A stretch of DNA of 64,000 nt, taken from Neptuniibacter halophilus. GTDB lineage: Bacteria > Pseudomonadota > Gammaproteobacteria > Pseudomonadales > Balneatricaceae. Both the position numbers and the translations under genes were made by a program. Below the pieces are notes generated by a model that saw only the letters and a program-made list of their open reading frames with translations, did no database searches and was not told the DNA's origin. Positions 25,376-34,970 of this stretch are shown here, in pieces (the first letter of the stretch is position 1; each line of letters opens with the position of its first letter). Location: the NCBI RefSeq assembly GCF_030295765.1, contig NZ_AP027292.1:2542001-2606000 (forward strand), read 5' to 3'.

Positions 25376-26968
25376 TCAGTTCAGGCCGGGCAGGCTGGCC
25401 GGGTCAAACTGGTCGATCTGGCGTGGGGTCATGTGTTGCTGCGCATAGGCCAGATAGGTGCCGCTTTCGACAAACAGACGGAACAGGTCGGCATCCAGAT
25501 GATTATCCTCAACCATCCGCCCGAGGATGGTCATCGCCTGAGAGAGCAGCATCCCTTTCTTGTAGGGACGGTCCGGTGAAGTCAGGGCTTCAAAGACATC
25601 GGCAATACACATAATCCGGGCCCGCGTTGACAGGTCGTCTGCTTTCAGTCCGCGGGGATAGCCGCTGCCATCCATATGTTCGTGGTGATTACAGGCGATC
25701 TCCGGTACCTGACGCAGTTGGCGTGGGTAGTTGAGGGATTCCAGCATGTCGATCGATACTTTGATATGGTCACGCATCACCTGCCGTTCTGCATCGGTCA
25801 GGGTGCCTTTGCTGATGCAGAGGTTGTCGATCTCATCCTGTGTCAGCAGGTGACGGCTTTCACCGGTGTCATTGATCCAGCTAATTTCACCAATCGCCAT
25901 GATTCTGGCTTTATCCTCTTCGGCCATAAATTCTGAACCGGTATTGCTGCGGCGGATAAAAGCCAGTTCTTCATCCAGCCGTACAATCTGCTGTTGCAGC
26001 GCGTTCTGTGCCTTGTGCATCGCATCCGCGTCCAGTTCCCGGTGGCGGCGCAGCAGTTCCAGCTCAAGGTGTTGTTTGTATTCATAGAATCGCGCTTCCA
26101 CCAGATCGATCCGGTCAAACATGGTGTGCAGTTTGGTGGCTTTGTCGATGATGTATTCAGGCGTGGTGATCTTGCCGCAGTCATGCAGCCAGGCTGCGAT
26201 TTTCAGCTCATATAGCTCCTGTTCACTGAAACCCATCTCAGCAAACTGCCCCTCTTCGGCCTGATTGACGGCTCCGGCCAGCAGCATAGCGATCTCAGGC
26301 ACCTGCTCACAGTGTTTGCCGGTGACGGGGGATTTATGGTCAATCGCGCGGCCGATCAACTTGATGAAAGACTCAAACAGCAGGCGCTGTGAATCGATCA
26401 GGCGGCGTTTGGTGAGTACCGTCGCAGCCAGTGATGCCAGTGATTCGACCAGATGCTGCATGGTATCGGTAAAGGTGATGATGTTGCCCTGATCATCCTG
26501 ACAGTTGATTAACTGCAGCACCCCGATGACTTCCCCTTCATGGTCCTGAAGCGGAACGCAGAGGAAAGATTTGGAACGATAACTGAGCTGCTTATCAAAC
26601 TTGCGGGTACCGGAAAAATCAAACTCCTCACAGGCGTATGCGTCTGGGATGTTGATGGTCTCCTGCTGAACAAATGTTTGCACAACCACCAGTTTGGAGG
26701 ATTGTTGCTGTGCATTGAAAATCTCAATGCAGGAGAGCTCGCGCGGTTTGCTGTGCATTCCCAGTGACCGGTTGTGGAGAATGGTGAACAGCAGTTCGTT
26801 CTCATTCTCTTCGTTCAGGGTATACAGGGTTCCGCCGTCGGCATTGGTCAGGTACATACAGCCCTGAATAATCCGGTCAAGCAGTTGAATATGATCGCGC
26901 TCAGAGGTCAGGGCGCCGGTCAGGTCGGCCAGTTGTCTGACAACTTCCTGGGTGTCTAAATGGCTCAT
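25376..26968 (-). CDS. GAF-HD-GYP c-di-GMP phosphodiesterase
   Basis: A 530-aa protein: a GAF domain (about residues 15-190; FLCVPLQDHEGEVIGVLQLI) and a C-terminal HD-GYP domain (about 225-505). The metal-binding HD is in AAWLHDCGKITTPEY near 261 and the signature is HHEHMDGSGYPRGL near 426. A long charged helical segment of more than 100 residues separates the HD and GYP motifs, an insertion relative to minimal HD-GYP proteins. It should degrade c-di-GMP to pGpG/GMP. I used ATG 26968; the longer frame adds 28 unconvincing residues. It converges on the CHASE2 cyclase gene, 10 bp away. Confidence 0.88.
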   Translation of the reverse strand: MSHLDTQEVVRQLADLTGALTSERDHIQLLDRIIQGCMYLTNADGGTLYTLNEENENELLFTILHNRSLGMHSKPRELSCIEIFNAQQQSSKLVVVQTFVQQETINIPDAYACEEFDFSGTRKFDKQLSYRSKSFLCVPLQDHEGEVIGVLQLINCQDDQGNIITFTDTMQHLVESLASLAATVLTKRRLIDSQRLLFESFIKLIGRAIDHKSPVTGKHCEQVPEIAMLLAGAVNQAEEGQFAEMGFSEQELYELKIAAWLHDCGKITTPEYIIDKATKLHTMFDRIDLVEARFYEYKQHLELELLRRHRELDADAMHKAQNALQQQIVRLDEELAFIRRSNTGSEFMAEEDKARIMAIGEISWINDTGESRHLLTQDEIDNLCISKGTLTDAERQVMRDHIKVSIDMLESLNYPRQLRQVPEIACNHHEHMDGSGYPRGLKADDLSTRARIMCIADVFEALTSPDRPYKKGMLLSQAMTILGRMVEDNHLDADLFRLFVESGTYLAYAQQHMTPRQIDQFDPASLPGLN

Positions 26969-27025
26969 GATGATCCCGGTAATACAGTGTCTGTAGATAC
27001 TGTGGTCAGAAGCCGGGAGGGTGTC

Positions 27026-27053
27026 AAGAAAAATGCCCCCCGGGAGGGGCATT
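27026..27053 (-). terminator. Terminator of the MoxR-VWA operon
   Basis: AATGCCCC (27032-27039) pairs with GGGGCATT (27046-27053). On the minus strand a T-rich run follows. It lies directly after the VWA gene stop and upstream of the HD-GYP gene. Confidence 0.85.
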
Positions 27054-27056
27054 GAA

Positions 27057-28232
27057 TTACTTCGAAAGGTAGCGGATCGCCTGTTCCATGCCTTCCAGCG
27101 TCAGCGGATACATATGCCCGTCGAGCTGTTCGCGGATTGCCACGGTGCTCTGGGTATACTCCCAGGAGCGGGTGTGACTCGGGTTAAGCCAGATCGCCTT
27201 ATCCCAGGTATCGAGTACCCGTTGCAGCCAGACCTGACCCGTCTCCTCGTTCATATGCTCAACACTGCCGTAGCGGCTGAACAGTTCGTAGGGAGACATG
27301 GCGGCATCGCCGATAAAAATTACCCGGTAATCTTTGCCGTAGGTATGAAGTACATCCAGTGTGGAGACTGCTTCATCAAAGCGGCGGCGGTTATCTTTCC
27401 ACAGCTTCTCGTAGATGCAGTTGTGAAAGTAGTAGTACTCCAGGTGCTTGAATTCGCTGCGCGCTGCGGAAAACAACTGTTCGCAAAGATGGATATAAGG
27501 GTCCATGGAGCCGCCGATGTCGAGAAACAGCAGCACTTTAGCGGCATTATGCCGCTCCGGAACCATTTTAATATCGAGCAGGCCGGCGTTGTCTGCGGTA
27601 GAGCGGATGGTGTCGTTAAGATCCAGCTCTTCCGCTGATCCGGTGCGGGCAAATTTACGCAGTTTGCGCAGTGCAACCTTCATGTTGCGGGTGCCCAGCT
27701 CAACCTGATCGTCGAGATTTTTGAATTGCCGCTTCTCCCAGGCCTTAACCGCACGTTTGTGCTTGCTCTCGCCGCCGATGCGGATCCCTTCCGGGTTGTA
27801 ACCGCTGTGGCCGAAGGGGGAGGTGCCGCCGGTACCGATCCACTTGTTGCCGCCGGCATGCCGGTCATGTTGCTCTTTGAGCCGGTCATTGAGGGTTTCC
27901 AGCAGTTTATCCAGACCGCCCAGTGCCTCGATCTGAGCTTTCTCCTCGTCAGTCAGGTTTTTCAGAAACTCGGCCCGGAGCCAGTCCTCGGGTATCTGGT
28001 CATCGGGGAACAGTTTGAGGTCTTCGAGGCCTTTGAAATAATGGCCGAAAGCACGATCAAAGCGATCAAAGAATTTTTCGTCCTTGACCAGACAGAGCCG
28101 GGCCAGCAGGTAAAAGTCATCCAGACTGGCAAAAGCAACTTTGGCCTGCAGGGCTTCCAGCAGAGTCAGTAGTTCTTTGAGGGTAACCGGAACCTGGGCT
28201 TTGCGCAGGGTGGTAAAGAAATCGATCAGCAT
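27057..28232 (-). CDS. VWA-domain protein (CoxE-like), partner of MoxR ATPase
   Basis: A 391-aa soluble protein with a C-terminal von Willebrand A domain. The metal-site motif reads LFLDIGGSMDPY, with Gly at the first Ser position of the usual D-x-S-x-S. The N-terminal region is helical (FFTTLRKAQVPVTLKELLTL) as in CoxE-like proteins, and a Gly-rich patch (GTGGTSPFGHSGYNPEG) sits mid-protein. Together with the MoxR ATPase 13 bp upstream it forms a chaperone-like pair that remodels or inserts cofactors in unknown client proteins. ATG 28232 is chosen because it starts right after the moxR stop. Confidence 0.87.
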   Translation of the reverse strand: MLIDFFTTLRKAQVPVTLKELLTLLEALQAKVAFASLDDFYLLARLCLVKDEKFFDRFDRAFGHYFKGLEDLKLFPDDQIPEDWLRAEFLKNLTDEEKAQIEALGGLDKLLETLNDRLKEQHDRHAGGNKWIGTGGTSPFGHSGYNPEGIRIGGESKHKRAVKAWEKRQFKNLDDQVELGTRNMKVALRKLRKFARTGSAEELDLNDTIRSTADNAGLLDIKMVPERHNAAKVLLFLDIGGSMDPYIHLCEQLFSAARSEFKHLEYYYFHNCIYEKLWKDNRRRFDEAVSTLDVLHTYGKDYRVIFIGDAAMSPYELFSRYGSVEHMNEETGQVWLQRVLDTWDKAIWLNPSHTRSWEYTQSTVAIREQLDGHMYPLTLEGMEQAIRYLSK

Positions 28233-28245
28233 TGTCTGACAGGCC

Positions 28246-29091
28246 TCAACGCTGGGCGCGGCGAGCCATAAATGCCAGTCGCTCGAGCATGTGTACATCC
28301 TGCTCGTTCTTCAGTAGTGCACCATGCAGCAGTGGAACGGCGTCATTACTGTCGCTGTCACGCAGCACTTCGGCCGGAATATTGTCAGCCATCAGCAGCT
28401 TCAGCCAGTCGATCAGCTCAGAGGTGGAAGGCTTTTTCTTCAGACCGTTGACCGAGCGGACCTCGAAGAAAATCTCCAGTGCTTCCTTAACCAGCGACTG
28501 TTGCAGGTCAGGGTAGTGCACCTTGACGATATCCAGCATGGTCTCGCGGTCCGGGAACTGGATGTAGTGGAAGAAGCAGCGGCGCAGGAAGGCATCCGGC
28601 AGCTCTTTTTCGTTGTTGGAGGTGATGATAATGATCGGACGGTGTCTGGCTTTAACCTGCTCACCGGTTTCGTAAACGCTGAACTCCATCTTATCCAGCT
28701 CAACCAGCAGGTCGTTAGGGAATTCGATATCCGCTTTGTCGATCTCATCGATCAGCAATACTACCTGTTCATCCGCTTCAAAGGCCTGCCACAGCATCCC
28801 TTTTTTGATGTAGTTGGCGATATCGTGAACCCGCTCCTCGCCCAGTTGCGAGTCGCGCAGCCGGGAAACGGCATCGTATTCGTAAAGGCCCTGCTGGGCT
28901 TTGGTGGTGGATTTGATGTGCCAGCAGAGCAGCTTCTTGCCCAGTGCAGAGGCGACCTCTTCTGCGAGCATGGTCTTACCCGTGCCCGGTTCGCCTTTGA
29001 TCAGCAGAGGACGTTGTAGGGTGATGGCGGCATTGACGGCCATACGAAGGTCATCGGTGGCAACGTAATTATCGGTACCTTGAAACTGCAT
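28246..29091 (-). CDS. MoxR-family AAA+ ATPase
   Basis: A 281-aa AAA+ protein. Walker A is GEPGTGKT at residues 33-40 and Walker B LLIDEIDKAD begins near residue 112. Sensor 1 is IIITSNNEKELPDAFLRRC, which includes the arginine finger region. MoxR ATPases work with VWA-domain partners in assembling or activating metalloenzymes and surface complexes, and the partner gene follows directly. The client is not evident from the neighbours. It is the first gene of a two-gene leftward operon. Confidence 0.93.
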   Translation of the reverse strand: MQFQGTDNYVATDDLRMAVNAAITLQRPLLIKGEPGTGKTMLAEEVASALGKKLLCWHIKSTTKAQQGLYEYDAVSRLRDSQLGEERVHDIANYIKKGMLWQAFEADEQVVLLIDEIDKADIEFPNDLLVELDKMEFSVYETGEQVKARHRPIIIITSNNEKELPDAFLRRCFFHYIQFPDRETMLDIVKVHYPDLQQSLVKEALEIFFEVRSVNGLKKKPSTSELIDWLKLLMADNIPAEVLRDSDSNDAVPLLHGALLKNEQDVHMLERLAFMARRAQR

Positions 29092-29241
29092 TGGGTGCTC
29101 CTGTTGAAACCTGGCTCCGGCGGAGGATCGCCGCTGAATTGGCGGGTGCCGGAGTGAAAATCAGTATTTACCCTAATTTAAGCGAAATGAGCCGTGCTGA
29201 ATAGTGACGATTTTGTTCAGATTATCTGTTAAAGCCTGTTT

Positions 29242-29263
29242 CAGGGCCCTGGGCCCTGTTTTT
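29242..29263 (+). terminator. Orphan rightward terminator-like hairpin
   Basis: CAGGGCC (29242-29248) pairs with GGCCCTG (29252-29258) through CTG and is followed by five T residues. No rightward gene precedes it: the nearest gene upstream is moxR on the other strand. It may end a small RNA or be a leader attenuator. Confidence 0.6.
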
Positions 29264-29364
29264 CCGGCTTTGATTGTGGTCGGGCCTGACATCGCTTAGA
29301 GTGGCGATTGGCCGGAGGTTGATGCCGGCAGAGATGGTTTTTATTGATTTAATCAGGGTAGGTT

Positions 29365-29652
29365 ATGGTGTTTTCAAAACTGATGGGTGCGCTGTTTGGT
29401 AAGGGCGGCGAAAGTAAGCAGAGCGCTGTGGAGATGGAGTCTGTTGAGTATCAGGGGTATACCATCACTCCGGCGCCGATGCCTGATGCCGGTGGCTACC
29501 GAATTAACGGCACGATCACTCGGGGTGAGCGCAGTCACCAGTTTATCCGCGCGGATATCCTGCCCGGCAGTCAGAGTTGCGCTGATGAGATGATTCGCAA
29601 AGCGAAGCAACTGATCGATCAACAGGGGGCGGGCGAGGGCAGTTTCTGGTAA
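29365..29652 (+). CDS. HlyU-family protein
   Basis: A 95-aa protein of the HlyU family as defined by Pfam (not the ArsR-type HlyU of Vibrio). It reads MVFSKLMGALFGKG, then VEYQGYTITPAPMPDAGGYR, then the family hallmark HQFIRADIL and KAKQLIDQQG. Members are small and widespread in gamma- and alphaproteobacteria; they are labelled transcriptional regulators by name only, with no HTH visible here. The gene seems monocistronic. The family is certain, the function is not. Confidence 0.85.
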   Translation: MVFSKLMGALFGKGGESKQSAVEMESVEYQGYTITPAPMPDAGGYRINGTITRGERSHQFIRADILPGSQSCADEMIRKAKQLIDQQGAGEGSFW

Positions 29653-29675
29653 GTCAGGTTCTTCAGCGGATGGCG

Positions 29676-29704
29676 GGAACTTGAACGTCTGATTCAGGTC
29701 ATTA
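29676..29704 (+). promoter_or_regulatory. Candidate sigma-E (RpoE/AlgU) promoter for the DegQ-like protease
   Basis: GGAACTT (29676-29682) is an exact sigma-E -35. After 16 bp (29683-29698) comes TCATTA (29699-29704), a partial match to the -10 (TCTGA or TCNAA). It lies 120 bp upstream of a periplasmic protease, the classic target. Confidence 0.4.
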
Positions 29705-29769
29705 GCACGGATCTTCCTGTGGCTGTTTTTACAGCGGCAGGTGTGCTTGTCTGATATCGCTTTTGGTCA

Positions 29770-29804
29770 GGCTGTCTGTTGCCGGCAGGTTCCGGCTGAC
29801 AGCC
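29770..29804 (+). other. Two-part hairpin in the DegQ leader
   Basis: GGCTGTC (29770-29776) pairs with GACAGCC (29798-29804), and inside it GCCGG (29781-29785) pairs with CCGGC (29792-29796). No T run follows, so it is a leader structure and not a terminator. Confidence 0.4.
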
Positions 29805-29826
29805 GTGATGTGAACAGGAGTTGCTT

Positions 29827-31191
29827 ATGTTTTCTTGCCGATCTTTCCGTTATCTGACGGTCCTGCTTTTATTGCTTCTGGCGCCGCTCAGCAGGGCTGC
29901 GCTTCCTGCTCAGCTACCCGGTCAGCAACCGTTACCCTCGTTGGCGCCGATGCTCGAGCAGGTCAATCCTGCGGTGGTGAATATTGCCACCTATTCAACG
30001 ACTCAGAGTCGCTATAATCCACTTTTTAACGATCCCTTCTTTCGTCGCTTCTTTAATATTCCTGAGCAGGAACTGCCGCGTAAAGCTGAGCGTAAGCGCC
30101 AGCAAAGCGCCGGTTCAGGCGTTATTGTGGATGCCTCTGAAGGGATAGTGATGACTAACTATCATGTGGTGAAAGGTGCTGATGAAGTGCGCGTAGGTCT
30201 GGTTGATGGCCGCGGTTTTGATGCCCGCATTATCGGCACTGATCCGGCATTGGATATCGCGATTCTGAAGGTCGAAGCCGATGGCCTGACTGAGGTGAAA
30301 ATGGCCGATTCATCTCAGCTTCGGGTGGGTGATTTTGTCGTGGCGATTGGTAATCCGTTCTCTCTGGGACAAACCGTCACCACAGGGATTGTCAGTGCTC
30401 TGGGACGCAGTGGTCTGGGGATAGAAGGCTATGAAAACTTTATCCAGACCGATGCATCGATTAATCCCGGTAACTCCGGTGGGGCGCTGGTGAATCTGCG
30501 TGGCGAGCTGGTGGGGATCAATACTGCGATCATCGCACCGGCGGGTGGTAACGTCGGTATCGGTTTTGCGATTCCTGTGAATATGGCTCGTGCCAGCCTG
30601 CAGCAGATTTTACAGCACGGTGAGGTTAAGCGTGGCCAGATTGGCGTGTCGATTCAGGATATCAGTGCAGATCTGCGCGAAGCCTTTAATCTTGAAAACG
30701 GTCAGAAAGGGGTGCTGCTGACCCGGATCGAGGACGCTTCGTCTGCGGATCGGGCCGGGCTGGTACCGGGTGATATCGTTATCCGTGTGAATGATCAGAA
30801 CACCCTGTCTGCAGCGCAACTGCGCAGCCAGATTGCAATGATACCTCCCGGAGAGGAGGTGTCGCTGACCATTCTCCGTGAGGGGACTGAGATGCAGTTC
30901 AGGCTTCTGGTTGAAGAGATTGATCAGAGCGTACAAACCACCAGCATGCATCCTCTGCTTGAGGGCGCTGTTTTTGCCGATCACGAGGCGGGTGGTGTGG
31001 TTCTGGCGGCCCTGAAACCGGATAGCCGGGCAGCCTACAGTGGGCTGCGCCCGGGCGATCTGATCGTAAGCGCCAACAAGGTCAGGGTGACTGATCTGCG
31101 GGCCTTTCGCGAGGTTCTGAAACGTAGCCGGTCCTCTATTTTGCTGCAGATTCAACGCGGTAATATGACGTTGTATCTGGTGATACGTTAG
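29827..31191 (+). CDS. DegQ/DegP-family periplasmic serine protease (Do)
   Basis: A 454-aa HtrA-type protease. It has a signal peptide (LLLLLLAPLSRA), a trypsin-like domain with His in MTNYHVVKGAD (near residue 112), Asp in DPALDIAIL (near 142) and Ser in NPGNSGGALV (near 216), and two PDZ domains (about 255-345 and 370-454). It degrades or refolds misfolded envelope proteins. The ATG at 29827 has GGAG upstream; the TTG 6 bp earlier is less likely. The length and single short Q-loop suggest DegQ more than DegP. A sigma-E-like promoter precedes it. Confidence 0.93.
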   Translation: MFSCRSFRYLTVLLLLLLAPLSRAALPAQLPGQQPLPSLAPMLEQVNPAVVNIATYSTTQSRYNPLFNDPFFRRFFNIPEQELPRKAERKRQQSAGSGVIVDASEGIVMTNYHVVKGADEVRVGLVDGRGFDARIIGTDPALDIAILKVEADGLTEVKMADSSQLRVGDFVVAIGNPFSLGQTVTTGIVSALGRSGLGIEGYENFIQTDASINPGNSGGALVNLRGELVGINTAIIAPAGGNVGIGFAIPVNMARASLQQILQHGEVKRGQIGVSIQDISADLREAFNLENGQKGVLLTRIEDASSADRAGLVPGDIVIRVNDQNTLSAAQLRSQIAMIPPGEEVSLTILREGTEMQFRLLVEEIDQSVQTTSMHPLLEGAVFADHEAGGVVLAALKPDSRAAYSGLRPGDLIVSANKVRVTDLRAFREVLKRSRSSILLQIQRGNMTLYLVIR

Positions 31192-31589
<398 letters not shown>

Positions 31590-31604
31590 TTTAGTATTAC
31601 TAAA
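31590..31604. promoter_or_regulatory. Upstream ect operator-like palindrome
   Basis: TTTAGTA (31590-31596), a single T, then TACTAAA (31598-31604): a perfect 7-bp inverted repeat. As I recall, reported binding sites of the MarR-type regulator EctR have similar TTTAGT/ACTA half-sites. No ectR gene is in the window. Confidence 0.55.
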
Positions 31605-31690
31605 AATATTTTTATTTGTAACTCAAAGTAAATATTGGTGCATTTCGGGGTAATGAAACCGTGTTTTGCTGCTTTTTTGCGCAAAAGCGG

Positions 31691-31721
31691 TTGTTTTTGC
31701 TCCGATTAAATGCTTTATAAT
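31691..31721 (+). promoter_or_regulatory. Promoter of the ectABCD-ask operon
   Basis: A perfect -10 hexamer TATAAT (31716-31721) with a weak -35 TTGTTT (31691-31696, 19-bp spacer). The region is AT-rich. Transcription would start near 31728, inside or beside the downstream palindrome. Confidence 0.6.
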
Positions 31722-31729
31722 ATATAGCG

Positions 31730-31746
31730 TTACTAAAGATTAGTAA
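31730..31746. promoter_or_regulatory. Downstream ect operator-like palindrome
   Basis: TTACTAA (31730-31736), AGA, then TTAGTAA (31740-31746): a perfect 7-bp inverted repeat made of the same words as the upstream site in reversed order. It lies where the transcription start is expected, a position suited to repression. Confidence 0.5.
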
Positions 31747-31764
31747 GGCTAAATTTTATTTGTT

Positions 31765-32268
31765 ATGAGTATAAACTACAGGAAACCCCTAGTTTCTGAC
31801 GGCAGAGCGGTGTCAGCGCTGATCAGGCGTTGTCCGCCTCTGGATACCAATTCGCTCTACTGCAACCTGCTGCAGTGCCGGGATTTCAGTGAGACCTCAA
31901 TTCTGGCTGAAGGTCCTGATGGACAGGCGGTAGGTTTTATCTCTGGTTATATCCCTCCGGCGCGGCCGGATACGTTGTTTATCTGGCAGGTTGCGCTCGA
32001 CAGCAACTGGCGTGGGCAGGGGATTGCGCGAACCATGCTAAGTGAGTTGTTTCAACGGGTGGAGCAGGCTAAGTATCTGGAAACCACCATCTCACCAAGC
32101 AACGCCGCCTCCCGGAAGTTGTTCACCGGCTTCTTCAGCGAGCACTTTATGGAGTATGAGACCAGCCTTCTGTTCGAACGGGGTGATCACCTCGATGCCG
32201 ATCATGAAGATGAGGTGCTCTACCGGGCAGGCCCCGCCATCAGCTTCAAACCGATGATGGCCAGTTGA
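31765..32268 (+). CDS. ectA: L-2,4-diaminobutyrate N-gamma-acetyltransferase
   Basis: A 167-aa GNAT enzyme and second step of ectoine synthesis: it acetylates diaminobutyrate with acetyl-CoA. Family marks are CPPLDTNSLYCNLLQC, the acetyl-CoA loop in DSNWRGQGIARTML (about residues 85-95), and TTISPSNAASRKLF. The length is typical. No clear Shine-Dalgarno is seen before the ATG, and the predicted leader is short (about 37 nt). It is the first gene of ectABCD-ask, behind a promoter with two palindromes. The enzyme makes a compatible solute used against high salt. Confidence 0.96.
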   Translation: MSINYRKPLVSDGRAVSALIRRCPPLDTNSLYCNLLQCRDFSETSILAEGPDGQAVGFISGYIPPARPDTLFIWQVALDSNWRGQGIARTMLSELFQRVEQAKYLETTISPSNAASRKLFTGFFSEHFMEYETSLLFERGDHLDADHEDEVLYRAGPAISFKPMMAS

Positions 32269-32288
32269 GCGACGTTTTCTTTTTTTAA

Positions 32289-33623
<1,335 letters not shown>

Positions 33624-33633
33624 GAAGAGAATT

Positions 33634-34029
33634 ATGATTGTACGTACCCTGCAAGAAGCCGAAAAATCCGATCGTCGTGTTGTGTCCCCGGATAAGCACT
33701 GGGAGAGCACCCGATTGCTGCTGAAAGAAGACCAGATGGGGTTTTCATTCCATATCACCACGATCTATGCGGACACCGAAACCCATATCTGGTATCAGAA
33801 CCATCTGGAATCGGTTTACTGCATCAGCGGTGAAGGTGAGATTGAAACGCTGGATGATGCCGCTATCTACCCGATTAAACCGGGCACCATCTACATTCTG
33901 GATAAAAATGACGAGCACCTGCTGCGGGCTAAAACCGAGCTGAAACTCGCCTGCGTTTTCAATCCGCCTCTTAATGGTAAAGAGGTGCATGATGAGAACG
34001 GTGTCTATCCACTCGAAGAAACAGCCTGA
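33634..34029 (+). CDS. ectC: L-ectoine synthase
   Basis: A 131-aa cupin that closes the ring of N-gamma-acetyldiaminobutyrate to give ectoine. It starts [16 protein letters not shown] and contains [19 protein letters not shown], the family core with the metal and substrate residues, and [19 protein letters not shown] 33634 was chosen because it is preceded by GAGAAGAGA, gives the standard start and follows the ectB stop by 10 bp; the longer frame overlaps ectB. Confidence 0.97.
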   Translation: MIVRTLQEAEKSDRRVVSPDKHWESTRLLLKEDQMGFSFHITTIYADTETHIWYQNHLESVYCISGEGEIETLDDAAIYPIKPGTIYILDKNDEHLLRAKTELKLACVFNPPLNGKEVHDENGVYPLEETA

Positions 34030-34047
34030 GGGAGGATTCGGATCAGT

Positions 34048-34932
34048 ATGCAACAGGATAAGTATCCATCCCGGGTGAATCCGGAGCCGCAGGTACTGCC
34101 CCGGCTGGACCCGGTTATCTATCCTTCGTCGATTCGTGCCACGCATCTGACTGACGCACACCTGGAAAGCTTTGAGCGCAATGGCTACCTGCTGTTGCCG
34201 GGGTTGTTCAGTGCAGAGGAGGTCAGACAGTTCAGCGCAGAACTTCAGCGGATGCAGGTGGATTCTGAGTTGCTGGCGTCACCGCAGGCTATTACAGAGC
34301 CCGACAGTGGAGAGTTGCGTTCGGTTTTTCAGATCCATCGAAACCACCCGCAGTTCTCTGAGCTGGCGGCGGATCCGCGCATTGCAGACGTGGCGCGGAC
34401 GATTCTCGGTGGGGATGTGTATATCCATCAGTCCCGGCTGAATTTTAAGCCGGGCTATCGCGGACGTGAGTTTTACTGGCATTCGGATTTTGAAACCTGG
34501 CACACCGAAGATGGCATGTCACAGATGCGGGCGATTAGCTGTTCCATTCTGCTGACCGATAACGATGCGAAAAATGGTGCGCTGATGCTGATGCCCGGCT
34601 CTCATAAAGAGTACATCACCTGTGTCGGTGAAACGCCGGAGAATCACTACCTCTCTTCGCTGAAAAAGCAGGAGTATGGTGTACCCGGTGATGAAAGCCT
34701 GAAATACCTGAGTGATCGCTATGGCATTGATTGTGCCGAAGCGAAGGCGGGCTCCGTGTTGTTCTTCGACTGCAACGTGATGCACGGTTCTAACAGTAAT
34801 ATCACCCCGGAGCCGCGCTCCAACCTGTTCTACGTCTACAACCATATCGATAACCGGGTTGTTGAACCGTTTTGCGGGCAAGCACCGCGTCCGGAGTTTA
34901 TCTGCTCCCGGGAAACCATAGAAACCCTTTGA
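34048..34932 (+). CDS. ectD: Ectoine 5-hydroxylase
   Basis: A 294-aa Fe(II)/2-oxoglutarate dioxygenase that makes 5-hydroxyectoine. The EctD signature FYWHSDFETWHTEDGMSQMR is present; its His and Asp (near residues 145 and 147) plus the His in NVMHGSNSN (near 246) are the iron ligands. The gene follows ectC by 18 bp. Its presence means the cell can make both ectoine and hydroxyectoine, the latter linked to heat and desiccation protection. An intercistronic hairpin follows the stop. Confidence 0.96.
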   Translation: MQQDKYPSRVNPEPQVLPRLDPVIYPSSIRATHLTDAHLESFERNGYLLLPGLFSAEEVRQFSAELQRMQVDSELLASPQAITEPDSGELRSVFQIHRNHPQFSELAADPRIADVARTILGGDVYIHQSRLNFKPGYRGREFYWHSDFETWHTEDGMSQMRAISCSILLTDNDAKNGALMLMPGSHKEYITCVGETPENHYLSSLKKQEYGVPGDESLKYLSDRYGIDCAEAKAGSVLFFDCNVMHGSNSNITPEPRSNLFYVYNHIDNRVVEPFCGQAPRPEFICSRETIETL

Positions 34933-34937
34933 TTAAA

Positions 34938-34961
34938 CAGTGCCCGGGCAACCGGGCACTG
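34938..34961 (+). other. Intercistronic GCAA-loop hairpin between ectD and ask
   Basis: A perfect 10-bp stem (34938-34947 with 34952-34961) is capped by GCAA, a GNRA tetraloop. No T run follows. It ends 9 nt before the aspartokinase ATG, where a ribosome-binding site would be expected. Confidence 0.65.
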
Positions 34962-34970
34962 AATACTGAT

